Below, one piece after another: positions 45,510 through 54,248 of a stretch of 64,000 nt of DNA (positions within the stretch are counted from its first letter, which is position 1; each line of letters starts with the position of its first letter). A program made the position numbers and the translations under genes. A model generated the notes under the pieces. That model saw only the letters and a program-made list of their open reading frames with translations, did no database searches and was not told where the DNA came from. The stretch is from Linnemannia elongata (taxonomy: Eukaryota; Mortierellomycota; Mortierellomycetes; Mortierellales; Mortierellaceae): contig JAXBDG010000012.1 of NCBI GenBank assembly GCA_036320915.1, forward strand, positions 558,001 through 622,000, written 5' to 3'.

Positions 45510-45900
45510 ATCTAATCACACAGACCAATGCACAATCGCGCTCCCACCCTCCATATCATATCTACTATACTCTCTTCACCCACTTCACCCTTCACCCAAT
45601 TTGCACAGACAAAACGAAAACAAAACAAATGAAGAGACCAAAAAAAGGAATTACGTATCTAACCAACACACAACTGATTCTCAATTGCACACTCTCAACC
45701 TCATGCCCCCGAGTTCATTGACTTGCACGAACGATACCAACGTAAACAGTGAAAAAAAAAAAAAAAAAAAAAAAGGTACCACGTCAAAGAGCAGACCGAT
45801 TCTTCCAAATTCCAAAATGCTCACAACGATGTTGCAGAAAGACGTTTACGTTTATTACACAAACAACAACAACAGAACAACATAGCAAGACACCACAGAA
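45507..45900. other. No gene seen
   Basis: AC-rich sequence with a second A run of about 22 (about 45751-45773). No coding signal on either strand. Confidence 0.35.
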
Positions 45901-46486
45901 TCACTTGTCGCTGTCTATTCTGGGTGCACCATCTCCATCTCTACAATCTGCCAGTTGCAGCTGCAGGGGTACCGCTTGTGAAGAAGCGAGTAGCTCAAGT
46001 GCACTATCAATCAGATTGCGTTCGTATTCAACATACCCATCAATGTCAGCATCACCGTCCACCGTGCCGCGCGCAGTGACAACCACAGCATCCTCGCAGC
46101 CAGCCAAAATAAAGTCGACATCTAACCTCAACCACATTTCGTTTTGTCGCTCTTGCCACCACATATCATACCCTAACGAATCATTGCGGGAAGATACTAA
46201 CAATGACCCAGACTCAGACTCAGACTCAGACTCAGACTTAGACTCGGAACGATGCTGACGCTCAGGAACCATGAGCCCAAGGCCTGTAGAAATCAAACGC
46301 GTAGAAGCAGTACTAAATAAACCAAAAAAAAATAAACGAAATATAAAGAAAAAGTTAATGGAGGCTTGAGCAAACAATGCAGAGTAGAACACACAATCGA
46401 AACAACTCATAGCACACACCATAGCACACAACAGTGAAGGACTTAAACTTACTCGTGGCAGGACCCAGATATGACACGGCTAACAT
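45901..46486 (-). CDS. Small acidic protein, unknown function
   Basis: Two exons (46486-46453 and 46283-45901) with a 169-bp GT-AG intron and matching phases give 138 aa. It has a Ser-Glu dipeptide run (SESKSESESESESGS, encoded by a 6-bp repeat) followed by a region with regular hydrophobic spacing (MWLRLDVDFILAGCEDAVVV, then ERNLIDSALELLASSQ). The family is not recognised. The intron model is plausible but the gene could be a fragment. Confidence 0.4.
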
Positions 46487-47610
46487 CAGTAGAAAAAGGT
46501 GCTATGGTAAATAGATCCGCAGAGCCGTTCATATCAATAGAAAATGTAGGGGGTTATAGAGACAGAGGTATAGGGGGTTATAGAGAAAGAGGTAATGGAT
46601 GCAGAAATCGCGGGAAGATTTAAAGGTATTTGTGATTGTGATCTGTGTGAGGGTAAATGTGGGGGGAGGGAAGGGAAGAAAGAAGCACAACAAAAAGAGG
46701 AAACAGGAAACAAATCAAACAGTGATAGATACATTCTACATAATGCACTGTGCACCACCAAGAAAAAAACGAAGACAAAAGGATGTTGGAGAAAAAACGA
46801 ATCAGAAACAAAGACGGTGGGTGATAGATGCATGCTACATGCACTATGCACCACACCACCAAGCAAAAAACGAAAACGAAGATGAAAGGATGTCAGAGAA
46901 AAAAAGAATGAAACAAAAACAAAAAAAAAAAATACTACATTACATAGAAAAAAATGAAACATTTTCGGAGAATGATTCAAAGTGCGTAAATCACGTTACA
47001 GGGGCAAACTCGCTTATTCCTATAGTATATGTAGAATGTAGAATAGTGCGCCGAGCTCTTTCGTCTGCTTCTTGTCCTTTTACACAGAACTTCTTGGACA
47101 AGAGCAGAATTGACAAGAGTTTCGCTGGCGCTCTGCAGTTTCGTATTCTTTAGGACCCTATTATCGCTACACTACTACAACCCCTCCCCCCCCCCCCCCC
47201 CCCCCCCTGTACCAATTGAGGACTTTACAGCGGTCCTACAACTCTGGCCCTCGACCCTCTCCCCTGAGTAACAACGCGTACCTGAATGTGGTCTGTGCAC
47301 GTGCGTAAAAAGGTTGGTGTATGAGGTGAATCAAACGCATGGAGTTTACTTTGCGAAGTATCAATATTGATAAGGCCTTACAAAATAAGATACGTCGGCT
47401 CTTTATTTTGAAGGTGAACTTTACTACGTATTGTTACAAAACTAGAATAGTACCCGCGGCTACGCTCGCGGGGGGGGGGGTGCCTTAATAGAATTTGTGC
47501 TGCCTGAGATTCGTTTACAAAGGGAGAAAAATAATAAAAAACATAACCAATGTTTATTGCTCTTCTTTTCTCTTCTTTTTTTGAAAATCAAAAACTGTTG
47601 TAACAGACAA
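46487..47610. repeat. Noncoding region with diverged direct repeats and a poly(C) run
   Basis: A 24-bp unit (GTATAGGGGGTTATAGAGA type) occurs twice at 46545-46592. A longer unit of about 100 bp (GTGATAGAT, ACATTCTACATAATGCAC and similar) occurs twice, diverged, between 46720 and 46900. A run of 22 C lies at 47186-47207. No gene is supported. Confidence 0.5.
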
Positions 47611-48192
47611 TTAGGCAAACTCACGAAGAATCTCCGGATAAACGACATTTGTTGTGCAGTCATATCGTGTATCGGCCTCCTGCCCCTCAATCAACACATG
47701 TACATTGTTCCTGTTTGTCACTCGAGATAGGGCGACATATAGTTGGCCATGGGCGAACACTGGCTTCTTGAGATAGATGCCGACAGTGTCCAAAGTCTGA
47801 CCTTGGGACTTGTTGATAATCATTGCAAAAGCTGGCCGAGCCGGAAACTGGAGTCGCTGGAACTTGAACGGCATATCGAGGTCAGAAGGACACATCGGAA
47901 TGCGAGGAACCGATACTTGGGCGCCGGCATGTGTCCCTGTAATGATAGTGGCTTCAAGATGTACCGAGTGAATGATGTACATATGAGGCGTGTTCCATTG
48001 CAAAGGCCCTCTGGAGGCATGATATTTCGAAGTAGAATGATAGGACAGCCTACGGTCAATCTCAGGCGGTGAGGAGGGAGCGAAGAAGACTTGACGCCAT
48101 GCAGAAACTCGACAGGAAAGAGATTTTCACCTCTACCATCCTCGTCATCGATCACAGAGTCCTGCGAGAGAAACTCCCTTGATTCTCCATCT
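47611..48192 (-). pseudogene. Helitron PIF1-like helicase C-terminal fragment (second family)
   Basis: The minus-strand code gives EFLSQDSVIDDEDGRGEN, LRLTVGCPIILLRN and GLCNGTRLI, then after a frameshift near 48000 KFQRLQFPARPAFAMIINKS, GQTLDTVGIYL, FAHGQLYVALSRVTN and a short tail. The residues differ clearly from the 23982 copy, so it is another Helitron family. Its upstream part is cut at the left end of the DIRS element at 48193. Confidence 0.75.
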
Positions 48193-48245
48193 ATGGTTAA
48201 GCGTTGCCGAATGTAATGACGGCTAAAGCCTATTATTCGACAACG

Positions 48246-48368
48246 CCAGGGACTCTAGATGTGTGTATCTTTCTTTTATTATGACCGTGACTTCCGAAAA
48301 AAAATTGAAAATAAACTCAGATAGAAATAAACAAAAGGGGACTCTAGGTGATCTCTTGATCTCTATCT
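48246..48368. repeat. DIRS left inverted terminal repeat
   Basis: It pairs with 51607-51724. Relative to the right copy it has an ATAG insertion near 48322 and one extra A in the A run. Both begin CCAGGGACTCTAGATGTGTG when read inward. Confidence 0.9.
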
Positions 48369-48397
48369 ACTTGCTAGAAAAGGGTGGGTTGGGTGGG

Positions 48398-48491
48398 ACA
48401 TCTAGAGTCCCTGGCGTTGTCGAATAATAGGCTTTAGCCGTCATTACATTCGGCAACGCTTAACCATTATTCTTCCTAACCAGGGACTCTA
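48398..48491. repeat. DIRS internal complementary region
   Basis: 48398-48467 is the reverse complement of 48193-48262, and 48466-48491 that of about 51713-51738. In DIRS-1 the equivalent region templates joining of the two ends into a circle. Confidence 0.85.
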
Positions 48492-48506
48492 TCTGTGGAT
48501 TCAGAG

Positions 48507-48745
48507 TCAGTAAAGAATGGCTGTGGTGAAGTTGCTCGCCAGGGCTCTTGAGATCCTGTCGAACGCTTCAACAATGGCTGGGGACGACCAGTTGCCGTGT
48601 GTGACAACGTCGTCTACGGGGATCCCTCTCTTCAGCATCCATTGAACAAACGCCCGTTGTCCGGGCTTTCGTCTCTTGCGGCGTTTCTGGGCTGCCCTTG
48701 AGTCGAATAATTTGGTGAGGACTCCCGTTCCTGCTCCCTTGTCTA
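48507..48745 (-). pseudogene. Tyrosine recombinase C-terminal remnant
   Basis: About 80 residues remain in a frame different from the RT frame. They end with THGNWSSPAIVEAFDRISRA, resembling the terminal segment of DIRS/Ngaro-type recombinases (the H...W-SS...F...R block near the catalytic Tyr). The N-terminal domain and the first Arg and His-x-x-Arg boxes are absent. A complete recombinase would need about 300 residues. An internal deletion is inferred. Confidence 0.5.
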
Positions 48746-50680
48746 CTGCTTGTTGCCGTCGACGTTCCAGGCTGAGAGTGACCACATTGGGTTCTTCTCG
48801 AGGATGTGTGGGCTGTTTCCCGGGGCTGGTAAGACTTGGTTCCTCGGGATCCGTAGGGGCTTGTCGACCGACATGGCTGTGATTGTAGGGTACCAGAGCG
48901 CGCTCGTCCAGAACGGAGTGATAACCGTTGCCTTGACCTTGTCCTGCTTGATCTTCTGAAGGACCTTGCCGATCAGAGCCCACGGCGGACATGCATAAAC
49001 TCTGTTCATGCCTGACCAGGAGCTGTTGAATGCGTCCTGGCTCCATGCTGTCTCCTCCCGCTTCCATGATATGTATCTGGAAACCTTGGCGTTTGCCGCT
49101 GTCGCGAATAGGTCGATGTGGTGGCGACCCCATGTCGACTCGACATGTTGAAAGAACGATGTGTTGATCGACCACTCCAACTGTGTCACCATCCTCCTGG
49201 AGGGTGCGTCTGCCGGGTTGAACTGTGATGGAACGTATGTCGTCTTGAGTCGTGTGCCCGTCGCCATACAATGGTTCCAAATCCTGGTCGTCAGATCGAG
49301 TAGTGGCTGTGATCGCGTTCCGCCGAATTTGTTGATTTGGGCGATCGTGGTTATGTTGTCGCAAATAACATGAATGGTCTTCCCGATCATTGTAGGAAGG
49401 TGGACCAAGTGCCAAATGACTCGGAGCTCCTTCCAGTTGATGTGGTGTGGTTGCTCTGATGCGGTCCATGTCTTTGACATCTCCTTGCTCTCGATCACCA
49501 TCCCCCACGCATCCTCTGAGGCGTCCGTGTAAACGTCGACTTCCGTCCTCTGAGGTAAGAAACCCTGTCCGTTCCTTTCCGACAGGTGTGACCGCCACCA
49601 GCTGAGATTCTCCAGCGCCGCCGCATCCAGCGTAACCGGGTCCGTCCACTTGCATTTCTTGGCCAGAGCTGCATTCTGAATCTGTATCAGATTTCTCGTC
49701 TTCAGTCGAGCCGGAAAGACCGCTACCGTCATGGCTATCGCCTTTCCAATAAATGCCGCCAGCCTTCGAAGTTGAATGGTTCCTGCCCTGACCATCTTCT
49801 CTGCCTCCCTGCGTAAATCGCGGACCTTCGCTCTTGGTACCGAGAGTGACATATTGGCGGTGTTGATCCTGAACCCAAGATGGTCGATACTTTGGGTAGG
49901 GTCTAGTGTTGACTTGGTGTCCTTGATGAGAAAACCGAGTCGCTCCAGCTGCTCCCGAACCAAACGAGTGTGCTCCTTGGCCTCCTCCTTGGTCCTGGCT
50001 GCAATAAGGATGTCGTCGAGGTATGCCGATATCCTGATCCCCTTCTCCCTTGCCCACTTGAGAATCGGTCGAACGATTTTTGTGAATACGAAGGGGGAAA
50101 GTGAAAGTCCGAAAGGCAGAGTTCGGAACTGGTATGATGCCGCTCCCCATCTGAAGCGGAGGTACTTGCGCGATGCTGGGTGGATCGCCACATGTAGGAA
50201 CGCATCGCTGAGGTTGATACTCGTAAGCCAGTCATTGGGTTTGAGCATCCTGCAAATGTTGGAGAGGGTTTCCATCTTGAACTTGGGCGCCGTTAGAAAC
50301 TTGTTGAGTGGGCGTAGGTTCAATACCGGGCGTAGGTCTCCTGTTTTCTTTGGGATTGTAAATATACGACTGTAGAATCCCATGCCGCTGCATTCTTCGA
50401 TAGCCTTTTTCTGTAATAAAGAACGGACCTCTGAGTCGATGGCTATCCGTTCCTCCGGCGAATTGAACGGATCGTGCAATGGGGGTAGGCGTAGTGGTGG
50501 AGGTCGGTCGAAGATAATACTGTAGCCCGACTTGATGATGTTGTTGACCCATGTTGAGTCCGTCATCTCCCTCCATGCCTCCTTGAAGTGGAGAAGTCGA
50601 CCCCCTACTAATCCGACTTCTCTCCGTCGTTTCCCTGGTCTGACTGCCTCTTGCCTTGTCCGCCGCCAGACCTGTTCCAA
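48743..50680 (-). CDS. DIRS reverse transcriptase and RNase H
   Basis: The frame is 645 codons. RT blocks are GFYSRIFTIPKKTGDLRPVL, NLSDAFLHVAIHP, YQFRTLPFGLSLSPFVFTKI and catalytic YLDD (ISAYLDDILIA). RNase H follows with DVYTDASEDAWG, NWKELRVIW and VICDN, and a DIRS-typical region with SQFNPADAPSR and HHIDLFATAANAK. It overlaps the end of gag by 73 bases in the -1 frame, so expression may need a frameshift or its own start. No internal stop is seen. The methylase-like domain of some DIRS elements is not recognised. Confidence 0.88.
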   Translation of the reverse strand: MEQVWRRTRQEAVRPGKRRREVGLVGGRLLHFKEAWREMTDSTWVNNIIKSGYSIIFDRPPPLRLPPLHDPFNSPEERIAIDSEVRSLLQKKAIEECSGMGFYSRIFTIPKKTGDLRPVLNLRPLNKFLTAPKFKMETLSNICRMLKPNDWLTSINLSDAFLHVAIHPASRKYLRFRWGAASYQFRTLPFGLSLSPFVFTKIVRPILKWAREKGIRISAYLDDILIAARTKEEAKEHTRLVREQLERLGFLIKDTKSTLDPTQSIDHLGFRINTANMSLSVPRAKVRDLRREAEKMVRAGTIQLRRLAAFIGKAIAMTVAVFPARLKTRNLIQIQNAALAKKCKWTDPVTLDAAALENLSWWRSHLSERNGQGFLPQRTEVDVYTDASEDAWGMVIESKEMSKTWTASEQPHHINWKELRVIWHLVHLPTMIGKTIHVICDNITTIAQINKFGGTRSQPLLDLTTRIWNHCMATGTRLKTTYVPSQFNPADAPSRRMVTQLEWSINTSFFQHVESTWGRHHIDLFATAANAKVSRYISWKREETAWSQDAFNSSWSGMNRVYACPPWALIGKVLQKIKQDKVKATVITPFWTSALWYPTITAMSVDKPLRIPRNQVLPAPGNSPHILEKNPMWSLSAWNVDGNKQ

Positions 50681-51555
50681 GGCTTGCCCCCAGGCTTGCC
50701 TCCATCCGACTTGTAGCCCGATTTGCCACCGTCTGATTTGTATCCTGACTTGTCCTTGGATTGCTGTTTGTCCGACTGCTGATCCTTGAGTTTGTCGTAT
50801 GATCCGGATTTGTCTTTGCCGGTCTTGTTGTCAGGTTTCTTGGCCTTGTCCTCTGGGGGTTCGTACTTCTTGTATATCTTCCGAACCAGATCAGCGGCTG
50901 CCTTCTTGGCTGCCAGTGATTCCAAAGTGAGAAGGGATTCCTCCTTGTCGTTGCCATGCTTGATACCGAGCTCGTCGAGGTAAAGGTTCTCTCGCATCCG
51001 ATTGATCCTGGAAGCGTCGTGGGATGCTGAGATGCGTACCGTGTTGAGGAAACTGAGCATATGTTTGATCTGAGCCGAGTTGTATTCTCCATTCTTGATG
51101 ACCTCATGGGCGAATGTATCGTAGAACCGGGTTGTGTGCGCCAGGTATCCTTGGATTGTTGCCAGATCCCGTTCGTGTCGTTTGGCTGGATCCGTGAGGG
51201 ACACTTCGGAGTGTTGCAAAACTGGGGGTGGTTTGTAGACCATACCCTCGGTGTAGTGATAGTCGTTCCAGTCGAAAACCTCGTGGTTTTTGGGGAGCTC
51301 GGAATCGAAGAACTTGGATTCTCCAATGGCTGGGTAGACCTCCAGAAGTTCGTCGTAAAGTTTGAGGGTGGTTGCTCGGGGCTTGCAGACCACCATACCG
51401 TCCTGTTCGCCGGAAGAAGCCTCCAGTTGCTGAATCCTGGCTTGCTGTTGTTGTAAAAGGAGCTGCTGTTGTTGCATTTGCTCCTGCCTAAAGCGAAGGG
51501 TTGCGTGAATGTCGATATCGACATCGGGGGTCGTGGGATTAGGTGCATGGGACAT
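50608..51555 (-). CDS. DIRS gag-like protein
   Basis: The product is 315 aa. A short Gln-rich coiled-coil stretch (residues about 24-45) is followed by a folded middle region (YPAIGESKFFDSELP, HERDLATIQGYLAHTTRFYD). The C-terminus is a long Lys/Asp/Ser/Gly tail with a repeated SGYKSDGGK unit that probably binds RNA. No zinc knuckle is present, as is common for DIRS gag. It lies immediately inside the right terminal repeat. Confidence 0.75.
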   Translation of the reverse strand: MSHAPNPTTPDVDIDIHATLRFRQEQMQQQQLLLQQQQARIQQLEASSGEQDGMVVCKPRATTLKLYDELLEVYPAIGESKFFDSELPKNHEVFDWNDYHYTEGMVYKPPPVLQHSEVSLTDPAKRHERDLATIQGYLAHTTRFYDTFAHEVIKNGEYNSAQIKHMLSFLNTVRISASHDASRINRMRENLYLDELGIKHGNDKEESLLTLESLAAKKAAADLVRKIYKKYEPPEDKAKKPDNKTGKDKSGSYDKLKDQQSDKQQSKDKSGYKSDGGKSGYKSDGGKPGGKPWNRSGGGQGKRQSDQGNDGEKSD

Positions 51556-51606
51556 AGGGGAGATCGTTCAGAGATTCGGGGAGAGTGTTCCGGCCGTGAA
51601 AAAGAA

Positions 51607-51724
51607 AGATAGAGATCAAGAGATCACCTAGAGTCCCCTTTTGTTTATTTCTGAGTTTATTTTCAATTTTTTTCGGAAGTCACGGTCATAATAAAAGAAA
51701 GATACACACATCTAGAGTCCCTGG
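51607..51724. repeat. DIRS right inverted terminal repeat
   Basis: Reverse complement of 48246-48368 (see that entry). The outer extension TTAGGAAGAATAAT continues to 51738. Confidence 0.9.
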
Positions 51725-51811
51725 TTAGGAAGAATAATAGAGTCCGTGCGAGACCCAAAGTTCAATTCGAATAATTATTGGGCTCGACTTTTCCAGTGGA
51801 CTCCAACGGGG

Positions 51812-51836
51812 TCGAATATTCGATGAGAAAACACTG
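51812..51836 (-). repeat. Solo hAT-like end
   Basis: Read on the minus strand this is CAGTGTTTTCTC followed by ATCGAATATTCG, which matches the left end of the hAT at 25924 (CAGTGTTTCTCACGAATATTCG type) apart from small indels. No partner end was found nearby. It may be the remains of a related hAT cut by later events. Confidence 0.4.
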
Positions 51837-52399
51837 CTCATCCCTCTTCTTTCTTTCTCTCATTTTGTTCTTATTTTGCCCTCTGTATCACTGTACCCGC
51901 TTCCCTGTACTCGCTTCCTTGCCATCTCCTCTGCTTTAATGTTCTGAGTGTTGGGCCATCACAGCTTTTTTTTTTTTTTTTTTTTTTTTTCTGGTGGTGA
52001 ATTTTTGGGTGGCGATAGTCAGCTTGGTACCTTGCTGTCATAGCGTGTAGTAGTGCGACATCTCTGGTACTGTGATGAATAATGTTGGCTACTTTTGATC
52101 TTTTTGTTTTGTTCTGATTTTGTTTTATTGATCGATAATGTGTGCAAAGTAAAGAAAACGCACTGCAATAGAACAAAGAAAAGCAAACAAAATGTCCCTG
52201 TGTCCCAGAAGCAGTGAATCAATGAAACGCGATCAGGTAGAGAGTGCAATCGAGTCAACGAACGATCAAAGTGCAAAAAATAGCGATTCGCTCATTATCC
52301 CATCCCATCCTCCTGTCTATCCACTTCCAGGCTGTCAACCAACCAACCCTCCTCTCCTCCTCTTGTAGTCAGGCCAGGTGATTTATTCGAAAAGTGTGA
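51837..52399. other. No gene; poly(T) run
   Basis: A T run of about 25 (51966-51990) may be the tail of a minus-strand retroposon fragment. The rest has no recognised content. Confidence 0.35.
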
Positions 52400-52495
52400 C
52401 AGCGGGCTAAGTCACTTGACTCTCTAAGTGACTCTAAGTGACAGCGAACTAAGTGTGACAGCGAACTAAGTCACTTGACGCTCTAAGTGACTGCG
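52395..52495. repeat. Short tandem repeats
   Basis: Units of AAGTGTGACAGCGAACTAAG and CACTTGACTCTCTAAGTGA recur two to three times with slight variation. Confidence 0.7.
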
Positions 52496-52553
52496 TGCAC
52501 CGAATTTGTTTTATTAGAGAGATAGAGAGATTAGTTGATAAAACAACTCTTTT

Positions 52554-52789
52554 AGTTCGAGACGGAAGACACCTAGTCTTACCCCTTGAACCGCCCCCGA
52601 AGGGCAGCAAGGGTCATCCGGAGGTATGCGCAGGTGCGCCTGGCGCAGATTACGGATTGTGTTTCCTCGGTTTTGCGCAGTACACTTTATCTATTCTGCT
52701 TTGCTATAACGACGTAGAATACCGTGCTCGCATGAGCTACACTTAGACTTCCGTTTTCGGATTAAAACTTTGACGTTCCAAAAAAAAAA
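52554..52789 (+). mobile_element. 5'-truncated copy of the 33127 LINE, 18-bp TSD
   Basis: The 226 bases before the A run are identical to 41378-41603, the last codons of ORF2 plus the 3' UTR. The tail is 10 A. The 18-mer TGATAAAACAACTCTTTT flanks it at 52536-52553 and 52790-52807. This is a typical dead-on-arrival product of target-primed reverse transcription. Confidence 0.95.
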
Positions 52790-53061
52790 ATGATAAAACA
52801 ACTCTTTTCTTCTCGTTGACTACAGACCCCATACTTCTCAAGTCAAATTGATGATTTCCGAGTGGTGTTTCTTTTGGTTTGATTTTTCCTAGATCCAAAT
52901 TTTAGTGGTGTGGGCGCGTAGATCCAGACAGTCTAAGTGCCGAGGTTGTGGTCTTGGACTAGACTCGGATGCCCTGTGAGTGCATCCGAGGCTTATCTGA
53001 CAGTTGGTCCGTTGACCTGCCTCAGTATAGATATCCGCGGTTGTGTATCCCTTGATCCTGA

Positions 53062-53766
53062 ACCGTATTCCTGTGTCTGCTACGCCACATCGCCCTCAGA
53101 GAAGAGTTCATCAAGGAATGGGCCAGCCGTGAGGAGGAATTTTTGAACAGAACCGTATTCATCGATGAAGCAGGGTTTCATCTACACATGGTCCGAACTG
53201 AAGGATGGTCTCCGATTGGCAAGCGTGCCGTCACTCATGTCCTGAGCGCTCGTGGAGCAAGCCAAACAATATTCGGGGCAGTGTGCTCCAGCGGCATTGT
53301 TGCTCTATCTGTTCGCCTTCCCAAGGCCTCAAAGAAGAGAAAGGTGGCAGGCTCATCCAAGACTATCCACGGGAACAATGGTGATGGAGGCGGAACTAAG
53401 GGTAGTCATTACCAGGAATTTGTGCTGCAGTTGCTGGACGAAATGGACAAGCACGATATGAAAGGATACAACTTGGTCATGGATAACACCCCGATCCACA
53501 AGGCAGGTGTCCTCCGGGAAATCGTCGAAGAGCGAGGATACAAATGCGTTTACCTGCCACCGTACTCGCCGTTTCTCAACCCAATCGAGGAATGCTGGTC
53601 AAAAATCAAAACAGCCTACTGCAACGATGTGCATGATGAGAACGACAGTGTATCTAAGAGGGTATATGACGCCGCTTGCAAGGTCACCAAGGAGGACCTC
53701 ATTGGTTGGATCCAGCACTCTCTCACGTTCTTCCCTCGATGTCTTGCCAAAGAGCTTGATCTTTAA
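53062..53766 (+). pseudogene. Tc1/IS630-type DD34E transposase, N-terminus lost
   Basis: The open frame has FIDEAGFHLHM (first Asp), LVMDNTPIHKAG (second Asp) and LPPYSPFLNPIEECWSKIK (Glu), with 34 residues between the second Asp and the Glu: a DD34E core. It ends LAKELDL at 53766. Upstream residues (LRHIALREEFIKEWASREEE) belong to the linker before the core, but the helix-turn-helix N-terminal half is missing; a stop lies at about 53059. It may be a spliced gene with a missed exon or a truncated pseudogene. No terminal inverted repeat was found. Confidence 0.75.
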
Positions 53767-54248
53767 TAAATGAGATTTTATTTTCTAAATGGACCATCGG
53801 TCATTCACCAACATTGATGTTGACGCAAGCCAATATTCGATGCTGATCAAAACAAAATTTCTGTAATTGACCGAGCCAAAGTTCACTGTGTTGAAAGCCC
53901 AACTACTTGAGGTGAGCAATCCCAACTTCCATAAGCAGAGGACACCAATGCTAAAAGGTGCCATGCCAAATTTTGAAATCGGAAAGGTCAATTTTTAAAA
54001 TAGAGAGAACCAACATTTGCAGGAGGATCTTGCCAATACTCGCTGATGCAGAGGTTCAAATTCATCGATACAGCCGACCAATTTTTCATGTACAGTTCAT
54101 CCAAAAAACAATTCAATCTTCCTATTTAATTCGTAAAATGCTGTATATACAACACCAGCCCTTTTGACTAGGATCAAATAAACAATAGCGGTAACAACCC
54201 CGGATATGCATTTATAACAGTGCGCAAGTTCTATTGTTCTCAAGTCTC
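53767..54248. other. No gene seen
   Basis: AT-rich sequence between two convergent genes. It probably holds both 3' UTRs. Confidence 0.35.

Larger units (their letters stand above)
48193..51738 (-). mobile_element. DIRS-type (tyrosine recombinase class) retrotransposon
   Basis: Inverted terminal repeats of about 120 bp lie at 48246-48368 and 51607-51724. An internal complementary region at 48398-48491 is the reverse complement of the left outer end (48193-48262) joined to that of the right outer end (from about 51713 to 51738), sharing a dinucleotide AT at the joint. This three-part arrangement is diagnostic of DIRS elements, which form a circular DNA and insert without target duplication. 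The gag and RT/RNase H genes run on the minus strand. Only a remnant of the recombinase is seen, so this copy is probably not autonomous. Confidence 0.88.

Noticed and set aside
48507..50150. 547-codon frame overlapping the DIRS RT gene, as in the overlapping ORFs of DIRS-1
   Set aside because: Except for the last 80 codons it is Gly/Ser/Gln-rich translation with no recombinase motifs, as expected of a shifted reading of the RT gene.
50232..51548. 438-codon frame over the DIRS gag gene
   Set aside because: It is a shifted reading of gag (Asn/Thr/Ser/Arg-rich, no domains); the 51555 frame has the coherent protein.
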